From positions 1 to 23,316 of the forward strand of contig CAZVTK010000064.1 of assembly GCA_964629765.1 (NCBI GenBank): a DNA stretch of 23,316 nucleotides. Direction: 5' to 3'. The stretch comes from RCIO01 sp964629765. Lineage in GTDB: Bacteria > Pseudomonadota > Alphaproteobacteria > Rhizobiales > Rhizobiaceae. Positions 1 to 6,209 of the stretch are shown here, one piece after another. The notes beneath the pieces were generated by a model. The model saw only the letters and a list, made by a program, of their open reading frames with translations, made no database searches and was not told the DNA's origin. Numbering within the stretch: position 1 is the first letter of the stretch; every line of letters starts with the position of its first letter. The translations under genes were made by a program, and so were the position numbers.

Positions 1-79
1 AATTGAAATCGCAGTACGGACATTTGGCGGCACAGAACGGCCAGTGGACGTAGACGCCGAAACCGGGGTCGGGGCTCAT
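1..79 (-). CDS. hemW: HemW, radical SAM heme chaperone (5' end only)
   Basis: Only the first 26 codons are in the window; the gene runs off the left edge. The ATG is at 79-77 and the translation begins MSPDPGFGVYVHWPFCAAKC and continues PYCDFN. This contains the CxxxCxxC cluster motif (C-A-A-K-C-P-Y-C) and the VHWPFC start typical of HemW (formerly called an oxygen-independent coproporphyrinogen oxidase-like protein), which binds a 4Fe-4S cluster and SAM and handles heme. It lies downstream of rdgB on the same strand, the usual rhizobial order rph, rdgB, hemW, but is separated from rdgB by a 202-bp gap filled by a palindromic repeat. The rest of the protein cannot be seen. Confidence 0.9.
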   Translation of the reverse strand, partial: MSPDPGFGVYVHWPFCAAKCPYCDFN

Positions 80-101
80 GGGACAGCGTCGCCTGCAACC
101 C

Positions 102-263
102 CCCCCTCACCCGGCCTCCGCTTCGCTCGGCCACCCTCTCCCCGTGGGGGAGAGGAAATCTGCAGCGCTGCGGCCAATCTCTCTAGTGAGGTGCGGCGCT
201 CGACGATCTCCTCTCCCCAACGGGGAGAGGGTGGCCGAGCGAAGCGGAGGCCGGGTGAGGGGG
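102..263. repeat. Long palindromic intergenic repeat, family 1 (element A)
   Basis: Two arms of about 55 bases (102-156 and 209-263) are reverse complements with a single mismatch, separated by about 52 bases. The arms contain CCTCACCCGGCCTCCGCTTC and CTCTCCCC blocks. The element fills most of the gap between rdgB and hemW, so it would be transcribed as a very strong hairpin inside the presumed operon. Its sequence is different from the three elements in the catabolic island (B, C, D), so at least two repeat families are present. Elements of this look are common between genes in Mesorhizobium-like genomes; mobility and function are unknown. Confidence 0.9.
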
Positions 264-281
264 AACTGACGAGCGAATACA

Positions 282-920
282 TCAGCCCGCCCGCAGCATC
301 GCGGCTTCGAACTTCGCGAACGACCGCGCGCGGTGCGACAGCGGCGCGCCGATGCCGTTCTTCTCGGCCGCCTCCATCTCGCCGAAGGTGCACGAATGGC
401 CGTCCGGCATGAAGATGGGGTCGTAGCCGTGGCCCTTTTGCCCGCGCGGCGGCCAGACCAGCGTGCCTTCCACCTCGCCGCGGAAATATTCGGCATGGCC
501 GTCGGGCCAGCACAGGCACAGGACCGACACGAAGCGGGCGGAGCGCTGCGAAGGCTGGGTAGCGCCGGCGGCGCGCAAGGCGGCGTCGGTCTTTTCCATC
601 GCCATCAGGAAATCGCGGCCGGAACCGTCCGGCTTCTCGGCCCAGTCGGCGGTGTAGACGCCGGGCTGGCCGCCGAGGGCGTCCACGCAGATGCCGCTGT
701 CGTCCGACAGGGCCGGCAGGCCGGTGGCCGAGGCGGCGGCCCGTGCCTTGGTATAGGCGTTCTCCTCGAAGCTCGCGCCGGTCTCCTCCGGCTCGGGCAG
801 GCCGTATTCGGCCGCCGACTTCGCCTCGAAGCCGTAGGGTGCGATCAGCGCCGCGATCTCCTCCAGCTTGCCGCGATTGTGGCTGGCGACCACGATCCGG
901 TGCGTTTCAAGCCGGCGCAT
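282..920 (-). CDS. rdgB: RdgB/Ham1 family dITP/XTP pyrophosphatase
   Basis: This 212-residue protein matches the non-canonical purine NTP pyrophosphatase that hydrolyses dITP, XTP and related nucleotides to monophosphates, cleaning the nucleotide pool in the cytoplasm. Visible family motifs are VVASHNRGKLEEI near the N-terminus (nucleotide binding), the DDSGICVDALGGQPGVYTAD core with the catalytic acidic residues, and GHGYDPIFMPDG near residue 165. An upstream extension to 1109 is open but is a shadow of the VOC gene. The ATG at 920-918 overlaps the VOC stop by one base (TGATG), giving start support and translational coupling. It belongs to the rph-VOC-rdgB-hemW transcription unit. Confidence 0.95.
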   Translation of the reverse strand: MRRLETHRIVVASHNRGKLEEIAALIAPYGFEAKSAAEYGLPEPEETGASFEENAYTKARAAASATGLPALSDDSGICVDALGGQPGVYTADWAEKPDGSGRDFLMAMEKTDAALRAAGATQPSQRSARFVSVLCLCWPDGHAEYFRGEVEGTLVWPPRGQKGHGYDPIFMPDGHSCTFGEMEAAEKNGIGAPLSHRARSFAKFEAAMLRAG

Positions 921-1348
921 CACAGCCCCCAGATGCGCGGCTCGGCGAACTCGATGGAGTTGCCGGCCGGGTCGCGCACATAGATGGAGCGGCCGCCGGT
1001 GGTCCCCGCTGCCCTGGGAGGCCATGTGAAATCGGCCTCGATGTCGACGCCGTGGGCGCTGAGATGGGCGATCCAGCTCTCGATCTCGCCCGCCGAAGCG
1101 GCAAAGCACAGATGCCCCTGCCCGCGCGCGCCATGCGGCGGCACCGGCAGCCTTGCATCGGGCGCCGGCGGCGTGGCGGTGGCGTTGGGGTTGAAGACGA
1201 GCAGCACGCCCTGCCCGCAGCGGAAGAAGACGTGCCGGCCGTCCACCCGCGCGATGCGCTCCATGCCCAGCACGCAGGTGTAGAACTCCTCCGCCGCGTC
1301 GAGGTCTTCGGCGTAGAGGGCGGATTCGAGGATGGCCGAGGGGCGCAC
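920..1348 (-). CDS. VOC superfamily (glyoxalase/bleomycin-resistance-like) protein
   Basis: The 142-residue protein has one vicinal-oxygen-chelate fold: an N-terminal ILESALYAEDLDAAEEFYTC half and a C-terminal half ending SIYVRDPAGNSIEFAE, where the last Glu is the usual metal ligand. The first-strand position that is often His in VOC enzymes is not an obvious His here, so the reaction cannot be named. It starts with GTG at 1348-1346, only two bases after the rph stop, and its TGA overlaps the rdgB ATG, so it is locked between rph and rdgB. Cytoplasmic; no signal peptide. Substrate unknown; the context alone does not tie it to RNA or nucleotide metabolism. Confidence 0.85.
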   Translation of the reverse strand: MRPSAILESALYAEDLDAAEEFYTCVLGMERIARVDGRHVFFRCGQGVLLVFNPNATATPPAPDARLPVPPHGARGQGHLCFAASAGEIESWIAHLSAHGVDIEADFTWPPRAAGTTGGRSIYVRDPAGNSIEFAEPRIWGL

Positions 1349-1350
1349 GG

Positions 1351-2067
1351 TCAGGCCAGCGCCTGTTTCTGGAGGTCGACCAGGCGGGCGATGCCGTCCC
1401 GCGCCAGCGCCATGAGCGAGTCGAACTCGGCGCCGCTGAAGGGCTCGCCCTCGGCGGTGCCCTGCACCTCGACGATGCCGCCCTTGCCGGTCATGACGAA
1501 ATTGGCGTCCGTGCCGGCGGACGAATCCTCGACATAATCGAGGTCGATGACCGGCACGCCGCCATGGATGCCGCAGGAAATGGCGGCCACGTGGTCCTTC
1601 AGGGCCCGCGCCACCGAGGTCATGCGGCGCGCTTCCATCCAGCGCAGACAGTCATGGAGCGCGACGAAGCCGCCGGTAATGGAGGCCGTGCGGGTGCCGC
1701 CGTCGGCCTGGAGCACGTCGCAGTCGACGGTGATCTGGAACTCGCCGAGCTGCTGGAGGTCGATCACCGCCCTGAGCGAGCGCCCGATCAGCCTTTGTAT
1801 CTCGAGAGTACGCCCGCCCTGCTTGCCGGACGCCGCCTCGCGGCGCGAGCGGTCGTGGGTGGCGCGCGGCAGCATGCCGTACTCGGCCGTCACCCAGCCC
1901 TTGCCGGAATTGCGCATCCAGGCCGGCACCTTCTCCTCAAGGCTCGCGGTGCACAGCACATGCGTGTCGCCGAACTTGACGAGGCAGGAGCCTTCCGCAT
2001 GGCGCGAGACGCCGCGCTCGAAGGAAATGGCCCGCATCTCGTCCGGCTTGCGCCCAGATGGCCTCAT
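1351..2067 (-). CDS. rph: Ribonuclease PH
   Basis: The 238-residue protein trims tRNA 3' ends by phosphorolysis. Family signatures are MRPSGRKPDEMR at the N-terminus, GSCLVKFGDTHVLCTAS, GKGWVTAEYGMLPRATHDRS with the substrate-binding Arg cluster (SRREAASGKQGGR), and VDCDVLQADGGTRTASITGG in the phosphate/metal site. Length equals the family norm (about 238). The reading frame stays open upstream to 2181, but MRPSGRKP at 2067 is the conserved start and the extension has no family resemblance. It is transcribed divergently from hrcA and is the first gene of the rph-VOC-rdgB-hemW unit. Confidence 0.97.
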   Translation of the reverse strand: MRPSGRKPDEMRAISFERGVSRHAEGSCLVKFGDTHVLCTASLEEKVPAWMRNSGKGWVTAEYGMLPRATHDRSRREAASGKQGGRTLEIQRLIGRSLRAVIDLQQLGEFQITVDCDVLQADGGTRTASITGGFVALHDCLRWMEARRMTSVARALKDHVAAISCGIHGGVPVIDLDYVEDSSAGTDANFVMTGKGGIVEVQGTAEGEPFSGAEFDSLMALARDGIARLVDLQKQALA

Positions 2068-2175
2068 GATGGTCGGTTTCCCCGCTGGTTTCGTGTCGAG
2101 CGCGCCTTCTAGCCCCCGCCGCGCGGCGAGGCAAAGGAAAAGGCCGCATGGAGGTCTTCCTTCGGGGCGGCTTTC

Positions 2176-2203
2176 TTGCACCGCGCCCGCCGGCGCCTAT
2201 ATC
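2176..2203 (+). promoter_or_regulatory. Candidate housekeeping promoter of hrcA
   Basis: TTGCAC (2176-2181) and TATATC (2198-2203) are separated by 16 bases and lie 30-37 bases before the possible hrcA starts. No CIRCE palindrome (TTAGCACTC-N9-GAGTGCTAA) is visible in the 172-bp rph-hrcA gap. Motif match only. Confidence 0.45.
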
Positions 2204-2239
2204 CTTGCCCTGCCCGACACGGAGGCGGCTTTGGTGGCG

Positions 2240-3313
2240 ATGAACAGGCCCGTTCTGGAACAGAACCTTCCCGGAGCGCTCGACCAGCGCTCGCGCGAGA
2301 TCTTCCGGCTGATCGTGGAGACCTACCTGCGCGAGGGCGAGCCGGTGGGCTCGCGCAATTTGTCGCGCATCCTGCCGCAGTCGCTGTCGCCCGCCACGGT
2401 GCGCAACGTGATGAGCGACCTCGAAAATCTCGGGCTGGTCTACGCGCCGCACATTTCCGCCGGCCGCATGCCGACGCAGCTCGGCCTGCGCTTCTTCGTC
2501 GACGCTTTCATGGAGATCGGCGACCTCGCCGAGGACGAGCGCAAGGTGATCGAGGCGCAGGTGAAGGCGTCCGGCTCCGGCCAGACGCTGGAGCACATGC
2601 TGACCGACGCCTCGTCGCTGCTCTCGGGCATGTCGAAGGGCGCCGGGCTGGTGCTGACGGCCAAGAGCGAGATGGCGCTCAAGCATGTCGAGTTCATCCG
2701 GCTGGAGCCGACCAAGGCGCTGGCGGTGCTGGTCAGCCAGGCCGGCGACGTGGAGAATCGCGTGATCGACCTGCCGGCAGGCACCACCACCTCGCAGCTC
2801 GCCGAGGCGTCCAACTTCCTCAACGCCCATGTGCGCGGGCGCACCATCGCCGAGGCGCGGGCCGAGATGGCGCGGCTGCAACAGGAAACGCGCACCGCGC
2901 TCGACCAGCTCAGCCAGGATCTGGTGCAGCGCGGCCTCGCCGTGTGGGCCGGCGCGGGCAGCGACCTGCCGGCGCGGCTGATCGTGCGCGGGCACGCCAA
3001 CCTTCTCGGCAGCGTCACCGCGCAGGCCGAGATCGACCTGTTGCGGCATTTGTTCGAGGATCTGGAGACCAAGGAGGGGCTGATCCAGCTTCTCGACCTC
3101 GCCGAGGAGGGCGAGGGCGTGCGCATCTTCATCGGCTCGGAGAACAAGCTGTTCTCGCTGTCCGGCTCGTCGCTGGTGGTGGCGCCCTATCGCGACCGGG
3201 ATTCGCGCGTCATCGGCGCGCTCGGCGTGATCGGCCCGACCCGGCTCAACTATGCCCGCATCGTGCCGATGGTGGACTATACCGCGCAGGTCGTGTCGCG
3301 GATGCTGAAGTAG
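2240..3313 (+). CDS. hrcA: HrcA heat-inducible transcription repressor
   Basis: The 357-residue protein has the HrcA layout: an N-terminal winged helix (LDQRSREIFRLIVETYLREG and LSPATVRNVMSDLENLGLV, about residues 10-75), a GAF-like middle and the C-terminal part with IFIGSENKLFSLSGSSLVVA and RVIGALGVIGPTRLNYARIV. HrcA represses chaperone genes by binding CIRCE and responds to GroE. The start is ambiguous: GGAGG at 2221-2225 sits 8 bases before an in-frame GTG at 2234 and 14 bases before the ATG at 2240 used here, so the true start may be GTG 2234 (adding two residues). The frame remains open far upstream, opposite rph, which is a shadow. grpE follows after 100 bp. Confidence 0.96.
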   Translation: MNRPVLEQNLPGALDQRSREIFRLIVETYLREGEPVGSRNLSRILPQSLSPATVRNVMSDLENLGLVYAPHISAGRMPTQLGLRFFVDAFMEIGDLAEDERKVIEAQVKASGSGQTLEHMLTDASSLLSGMSKGAGLVLTAKSEMALKHVEFIRLEPTKALAVLVSQAGDVENRVIDLPAGTTTSQLAEASNFLNAHVRGRTIAEARAEMARLQQETRTALDQLSQDLVQRGLAVWAGAGSDLPARLIVRGHANLLGSVTAQAEIDLLRHLFEDLETKEGLIQLLDLAEEGEGVRIFIGSENKLFSLSGSSLVVAPYRDRDSRVIGALGVIGPTRLNYARIVPMVDYTAQVVSRMLK

Positions 3314-3346
3314 GCGCCCGATAGGACTGAATTCCGCATCCGACAC

Positions 3347-3375
3347 TTGATTTTCGCGTGCCGAGCCTCGATATC
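3347..3375 (+). promoter_or_regulatory. Candidate promoter of grpE (possibly heat-shock sigma factor)
   Basis: In the 100-bp hrcA-grpE gap, TTGATT (3347-3352) and GATATC (3370-3375) are 17 bases apart; the upstream box reads CTTGA, which also resembles the -35 of alphaproteobacterial RpoH promoters. The ribosome binding site is GGAAAGAGG just before the ATG at 3414. Whether RpoH or the housekeeping sigma factor uses it cannot be decided by eye. Confidence 0.4.
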
Positions 3376-3413
3376 CCGGGCAAATCCGAAACCATGCGGC
3401 ATGGAAAGAGGCG

Positions 3414-4058
3414 ATGAGCGACAAGCCCGAAGACGAACGCGTTGCCGAGACGGCCGGTGCGGCAGCCGGCCGCTGGGCGGAAGGCGATGCGGCAGCCGCT
3501 GCGGCGGGCGCGGCCGACCAGAGCGGCGACTATGAGGCGCTGGTGCGCCTGATGAAGGAGAACGAGGAGCTGAAGGACGCGCGCCTGCGCGCCGCGGCCG
3601 AGATGGAGAATCTGCGCCGCCGCACCCAGCGCGACGTCGCAGACGCCAAATCGTATGCGATCGCCAATTTCGCGCGCGACATGCTGGGCGTGGCCGACAA
3701 TCTGCGCCGCGCGCTGGACGCGATCCCCGCCGAGGCGAAGGCGGATGCCGGCGTCACCACCCTTGCGGAGGGCGTCGAGATGACCGAGCGCTCGATGCTC
3801 GCCGCGCTGGAGCGGCACGGCGTGAAGAAGATCGTGCCCGAGGGCGAGCGCTTCGACCCGAATTTCCATCAGGCGATGTTCGAGGTGCCCAACCCCGCTG
3901 TTCCGGCCAACACCGTCGTCACCGTGGTCCAGCCGGGCTATGTGATCGGCGAGCGCGTGCTGCGCCCGGCCATGGTGGGCGTCGCCAGGGGCGGCCCCAA
4001 GCAGCCCGTCGAGGTCGAGCCCGGGCCGCCCAACGAATTGTCCGAAAAGGACGCGTAA
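3414..4058 (+). CDS. grpE: GrpE nucleotide exchange factor
   Basis: The 214-residue protein is the DnaK co-chaperone that swaps ADP for ATP. It has an acidic, Ala-rich disordered N-terminus (residues 1-40), a long coiled coil (LVRLMKENEELKDARLRAAAEMENLRRRTQRD, about 44-75), the four-helix segment around FARDMLGVADNLRRAL, and the C-terminal beta domain with FDPNFHQAMFEVP and VQPGYVIGERVLRPAMVGVARG, which is the GrpE signature. Length is normal. hrcA lies directly upstream, as in most rhizobia. The stop at 4058 is only three bases from the convergent marR stop, and no classical terminator separates them. Confidence 0.97.
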   Translation: MSDKPEDERVAETAGAAAGRWAEGDAAAAAAGAADQSGDYEALVRLMKENEELKDARLRAAAEMENLRRRTQRDVADAKSYAIANFARDMLGVADNLRRALDAIPAEAKADAGVTTLAEGVEMTERSMLAALERHGVKKIVPEGERFDPNFHQAMFEVPNPAVPANTVVTVVQPGYVIGERVLRPAMVGVARGGPKQPVEVEPGPPNELSEKDA

Positions 4059-4061
4059 GAC

Positions 4062-4520
4062 CTACCCGATCTTCCCCAGCAGCCGCGCCAGCGTCGCGGC
4101 TTCCCGCGCCGTGAGCGGCGCCAGCGTCTCGGCGGTGATGGTCCGCGCCCCGGGCAGCAGCGCCTCCAGCGCCGCCTGCCCCGCCGGCGTCAGGCTGACG
4201 ACCAGCCGGCGCCGGTCGGATCCGTGTTCGGACAGGGCGACGAGGCCCCGCGCCTTCAGCCGGTCGATCACGCCCTTGACGGTGGCCGCGTCCATGGCGA
4301 CCATCTGGCCGAGCTGGTTCTGCGAGGTCTCGCCCACCTCCGCGAGCTTCGCCAGCACGGCGAATTGCGGCGGCGTCAGGTCGGCGATGCGGGCCGCGAA
4401 GATGGCGAGGTGGCGCTGGTTGGCCTTGCGCAGCAGGAAGCCGACCTGCGCGTCGAGCGCGTAGCCGGCCCCTTGCGCATCGGCCGCGCCCGCCCCCACC
4501 CCGGGCCGGGCGCGGCTCAT
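4062..4520 (-). CDS. MarR-family transcriptional regulator (likely local repressor)
   Basis: This 152-residue protein has the MarR winged helix: a dimerisation helix (LDAQVGFLLRKANQRH), the helix-turn-helix LTPPQFAVLAKLAEVGETSQNQLGQMVAMDAATVKGVIDRLKARGLV and the wing HGSDRRRLVVSLTPAG with the conserved DRR. MarR proteins usually bind palindromes as dimers and are released by small aromatic or heterocyclic ligands. It is the last gene of the catabolic operon and overlaps DUF1185 by four bases (ATGA), so it is probably co-transcribed and autoregulated. A palindrome on the operon promoter (11726-11743) is its natural candidate operator. The ligand is unknown; nicotinate or 6-hydroxynicotinate is inferred from the neighbours. 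Confidence 0.9.
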   Translation of the reverse strand: MSRARPGVGAGAADAQGAGYALDAQVGFLLRKANQRHLAIFAARIADLTPPQFAVLAKLAEVGETSQNQLGQMVAMDAATVKGVIDRLKARGLVALSEHGSDRRRLVVSLTPAGQAALEALLPGARTITAETLAPLTAREAATLARLLGKIG

Positions 4521-5101
4521 CGCAAGCCGCCCTCGCCCTTGACCTCGCCCGCCTCCAGCCCGCCCATGCGCGAATGCACGCGCCCGCCGATGGACATTGC
4601 GAGCACGAACAGGATCTCGTTCGGGCGCGGGCCGTCGGGCGCGGTCACCGTGATGGCGTCGAAATGGCTGCGCACATAGGCCGCGTTGGTATGGCCGAGC
4701 GGCACGTCGAGCGACGAGCCGAACGCGCCCAGCTTCATGGCCGAGGGCACGATGGCCTTGGACGCGCCGAGGCGTTCGCGCATGGCGTAGCCGCCCGGCA
4801 CATGCCAGAGCGCGCCGTGCTCCAGCTCGCCCTCCGTGCCGACGATCGCCCCCTTGCCGTAACCGTCGATGCCGGCGCCGTCGCCGCCGAGGGCGGTGAT
4901 GAGGCGGTCGGTCAGCTCGCGCCCGAGCGGCTTCAGATCCTCCATCGCCGGCTGGAGCTCCGCGGCGTAGCGGCCGGCGAACGGGTTGGCGACCAGCGCC
5001 ATCGCCGCCCCGCGCAGACGGGGCCGCAGCGGCGCCGGCCCGCCGTCGTGGCGGATCTCCTCGGTGACGACGGCGATCTTGCGGATAGGGAAATCAGGCA
5101 T
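4517..5101 (-). CDS. DUF1185 (PF06684, 'amino acid synthesis') family protein
   Basis: The 194-residue cytoplasmic protein starts MPDFPIRKIAVVTEEIRHDG and contains ALVANPFAGRY, DGYGKGAIVGTEGELEHGA, LWHVPGGYAMRERLG and a C-terminal NEILFVLAMSIGGRVHSRMG, the pattern of the DUF1185 family. As I recall, structures show a variant chorismate-mutase-like fold, and no reaction is established for the family despite its name. The ATG at 5101-5099 has GGAG seven bases upstream. The start overlaps the UPF0280 tail by 8 bases, and the stop overlaps the marR start by four. Its place directly after a 6-hydroxynicotinate reductase-like gene and UPF0280 makes it a candidate for a ring-opening or later step, but that is inference only. 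Confidence 0.85.
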   Translation of the reverse strand: MPDFPIRKIAVVTEEIRHDGGPAPLRPRLRGAAMALVANPFAGRYAAELQPAMEDLKPLGRELTDRLITALGGDGAGIDGYGKGAIVGTEGELEHGALWHVPGGYAMRERLGASKAIVPSAMKLGAFGSSLDVPLGHTNAAYVRSHFDAITVTAPDGPRPNEILFVLAMSIGGRVHSRMGGLEAGEVKGEGGLR

Positions 5102-6209
5102 GGGATGTCTCCGGATGGTTTCGCCGGAGGCGGCGGTGCCCTGCGTCGCCCCCTTCCGGCCTGCCGGCCATCTCCCCCTCAAGGGGGGAGATTGGATGGC
5201 CGCTTTGCTTTCGCCAATCGTGGACGGTTGGAGAATGAAGAACTGAAAGCCGATCTCCCCCCTTGAGGGGGGTCCGAAGGACGGGCCGAGACAAGTGGCT
5301 CGGGCCAGGTAGTCCGGCAGGCCAGAGGGGGGTGTGCAGGGGCTCGGCGCCCATCCCGCAAACCCGCGCCTCGCCGCCGAGGAACAGCGCCGCGCCCTCG
5401 ATGAGGCCACGGCGGCGCAGGGCTTCGGCGACGGCAAGCCCCGCTTGCAGGGCCTGCGCGATCTCGGCGGCGCTGAGCGGCCCGACCTCGATCGTAACCG
5501 CACGATTACCGAGATCGCTGTCGGGCGCGAGTTCGTCGGCCGGGCGGCGGCGGATCGCGGGATGGCCGGGCAGGTCGACGGCGTTGGCGATGATCGTGGC
5601 CGCGGCGTCGGCTTCCGCGCCGCTGCGCGCCAGCACCGTCACCGCGTCGGCGATGCCGAGCGAGAAGGAGCGCCCGCGCCAGCCGGAAGTGGCGACGCCG
5701 CGCACCGGCGACGCCGCATCGATGGCGACGCGGTCGGCGAAACCAGGGCCAGTGCCGGGACCGGTGCCGGCGATGGCGAACGTCATCGCCTCGCCGTGCG
5801 AAAGATGGATGGCGATGTCGCCGCCATTGTTGACATAGGCGCGGGCGAGGAGGCGGCCGGCAACCATCGACGCCAGCACCTCGTCGGCCACCGCGCCGGC
5901 CACCGCCGCCATGGGCGTGAGGAACACGCCGGCCAGCGGCGCGCAGGCCGCTTCCATGCGCCGGGCGGCGGGGCCGGCGAAAGCGCGCGGCGCGTCCGGC
6001 GCCGTCGGCCGGCGCAGGTCCGGCAGCTCGGCGACCAGCTCCTCGAGGATGGTGCCGAAGCGCGCGGCCGCCTGCTCGTAGCCTGCCGCGATCTCGGCCG
6101 GGTCGCCGAACGCCTGAACGATCAGATCGATCGGCCCGTGGTTCATGTGCAGGCGGCGGCCGTCGGGCAGCCAGCGGATTTGCGGGCCTGATTTGGGATC
6201 GGGCCTCAT
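5094..6209 (-). CDS. UPF0280 (ApbE-related) family protein with repeat-encoded C-terminal tail
   Basis: Of the 371 residues, about 1-291 form the family domain: RWLPDGRRLHMNHGPIDLIV at the start, then CAPLAGVFLTPMAAVAGAVAD (about 89-109), YVNNGGDIAIHL (125-136), GVATSGWRGRSFSLGIADAV (171-190) and ADAAATIIANAVD (200-212). These resemble the UPF0280 family, distantly related to ApbE flavin transferases; function unknown. From residue 293 the protein is encoded by palindromic element B and then by a short read-through ending NHPETSHA, about 80 extra residues unlike any family tail. The ATG overlaps the stop of the reductase gene (ATGA) and the stop overlaps the DUF1185 start. The element probably replaced or extended the native end without destroying the domain. 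Confidence 0.85.
   Translation of the reverse strand: MRPDPKSGPQIRWLPDGRRLHMNHGPIDLIVQAFGDPAEIAAGYEQAAARFGTILEELVAELPDLRRPTAPDAPRAFAGPAARRMEAACAPLAGVFLTPMAAVAGAVADEVLASMVAGRLLARAYVNNGGDIAIHLSHGEAMTFAIAGTGPGTGPGFADRVAIDAASPVRGVATSGWRGRSFSLGIADAVTVLARSGAEADAAATIIANAVDLPGHPAIRRRPADELAPDSDLGNRAVTIEVGPLSAAEIAQALQAGLAVAEALRRRGLIEGAALFLGGEARVCGMGAEPLHTPLWPAGLPGPSHLSRPVLRTPLKGGDRLSVLHSPTVHDWRKQSGHPISPLEGEMAGRPEGGDAGHRRLRRNHPETSHA
5148..5334. repeat. Palindromic repeat, family 2 (element B, enlarged copy)
   Basis: The left part (5148-5193) and the right parts (5253-5270 and about 5312-5334) match the two arms of element D, but the right arm is split by about 41 bases containing CCGAAGGACGGGCCGAGACA and CTCGGGCCAGGTAG. 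The total is about 187 bp. It lies inside the UPF0280 reading frame and is translated, giving TPLWPAGLPG at one end and ISPLEGEMAGRPEGG at the other. The second peptide is identical to the one encoded by element D. Confidence 0.85.

Noticed and set aside
1547..2239. Long N-terminal extension of hrcA over rph
   Set aside because: Not HrcA-like; it is antisense to rph and begins far before the ribosome binding site at 2221.
2068..3413. CIRCE element near hrcA or grpE
   Set aside because: No TTAGCACTC-N9-GAGTGCTAA-like palindrome was found in either gap.
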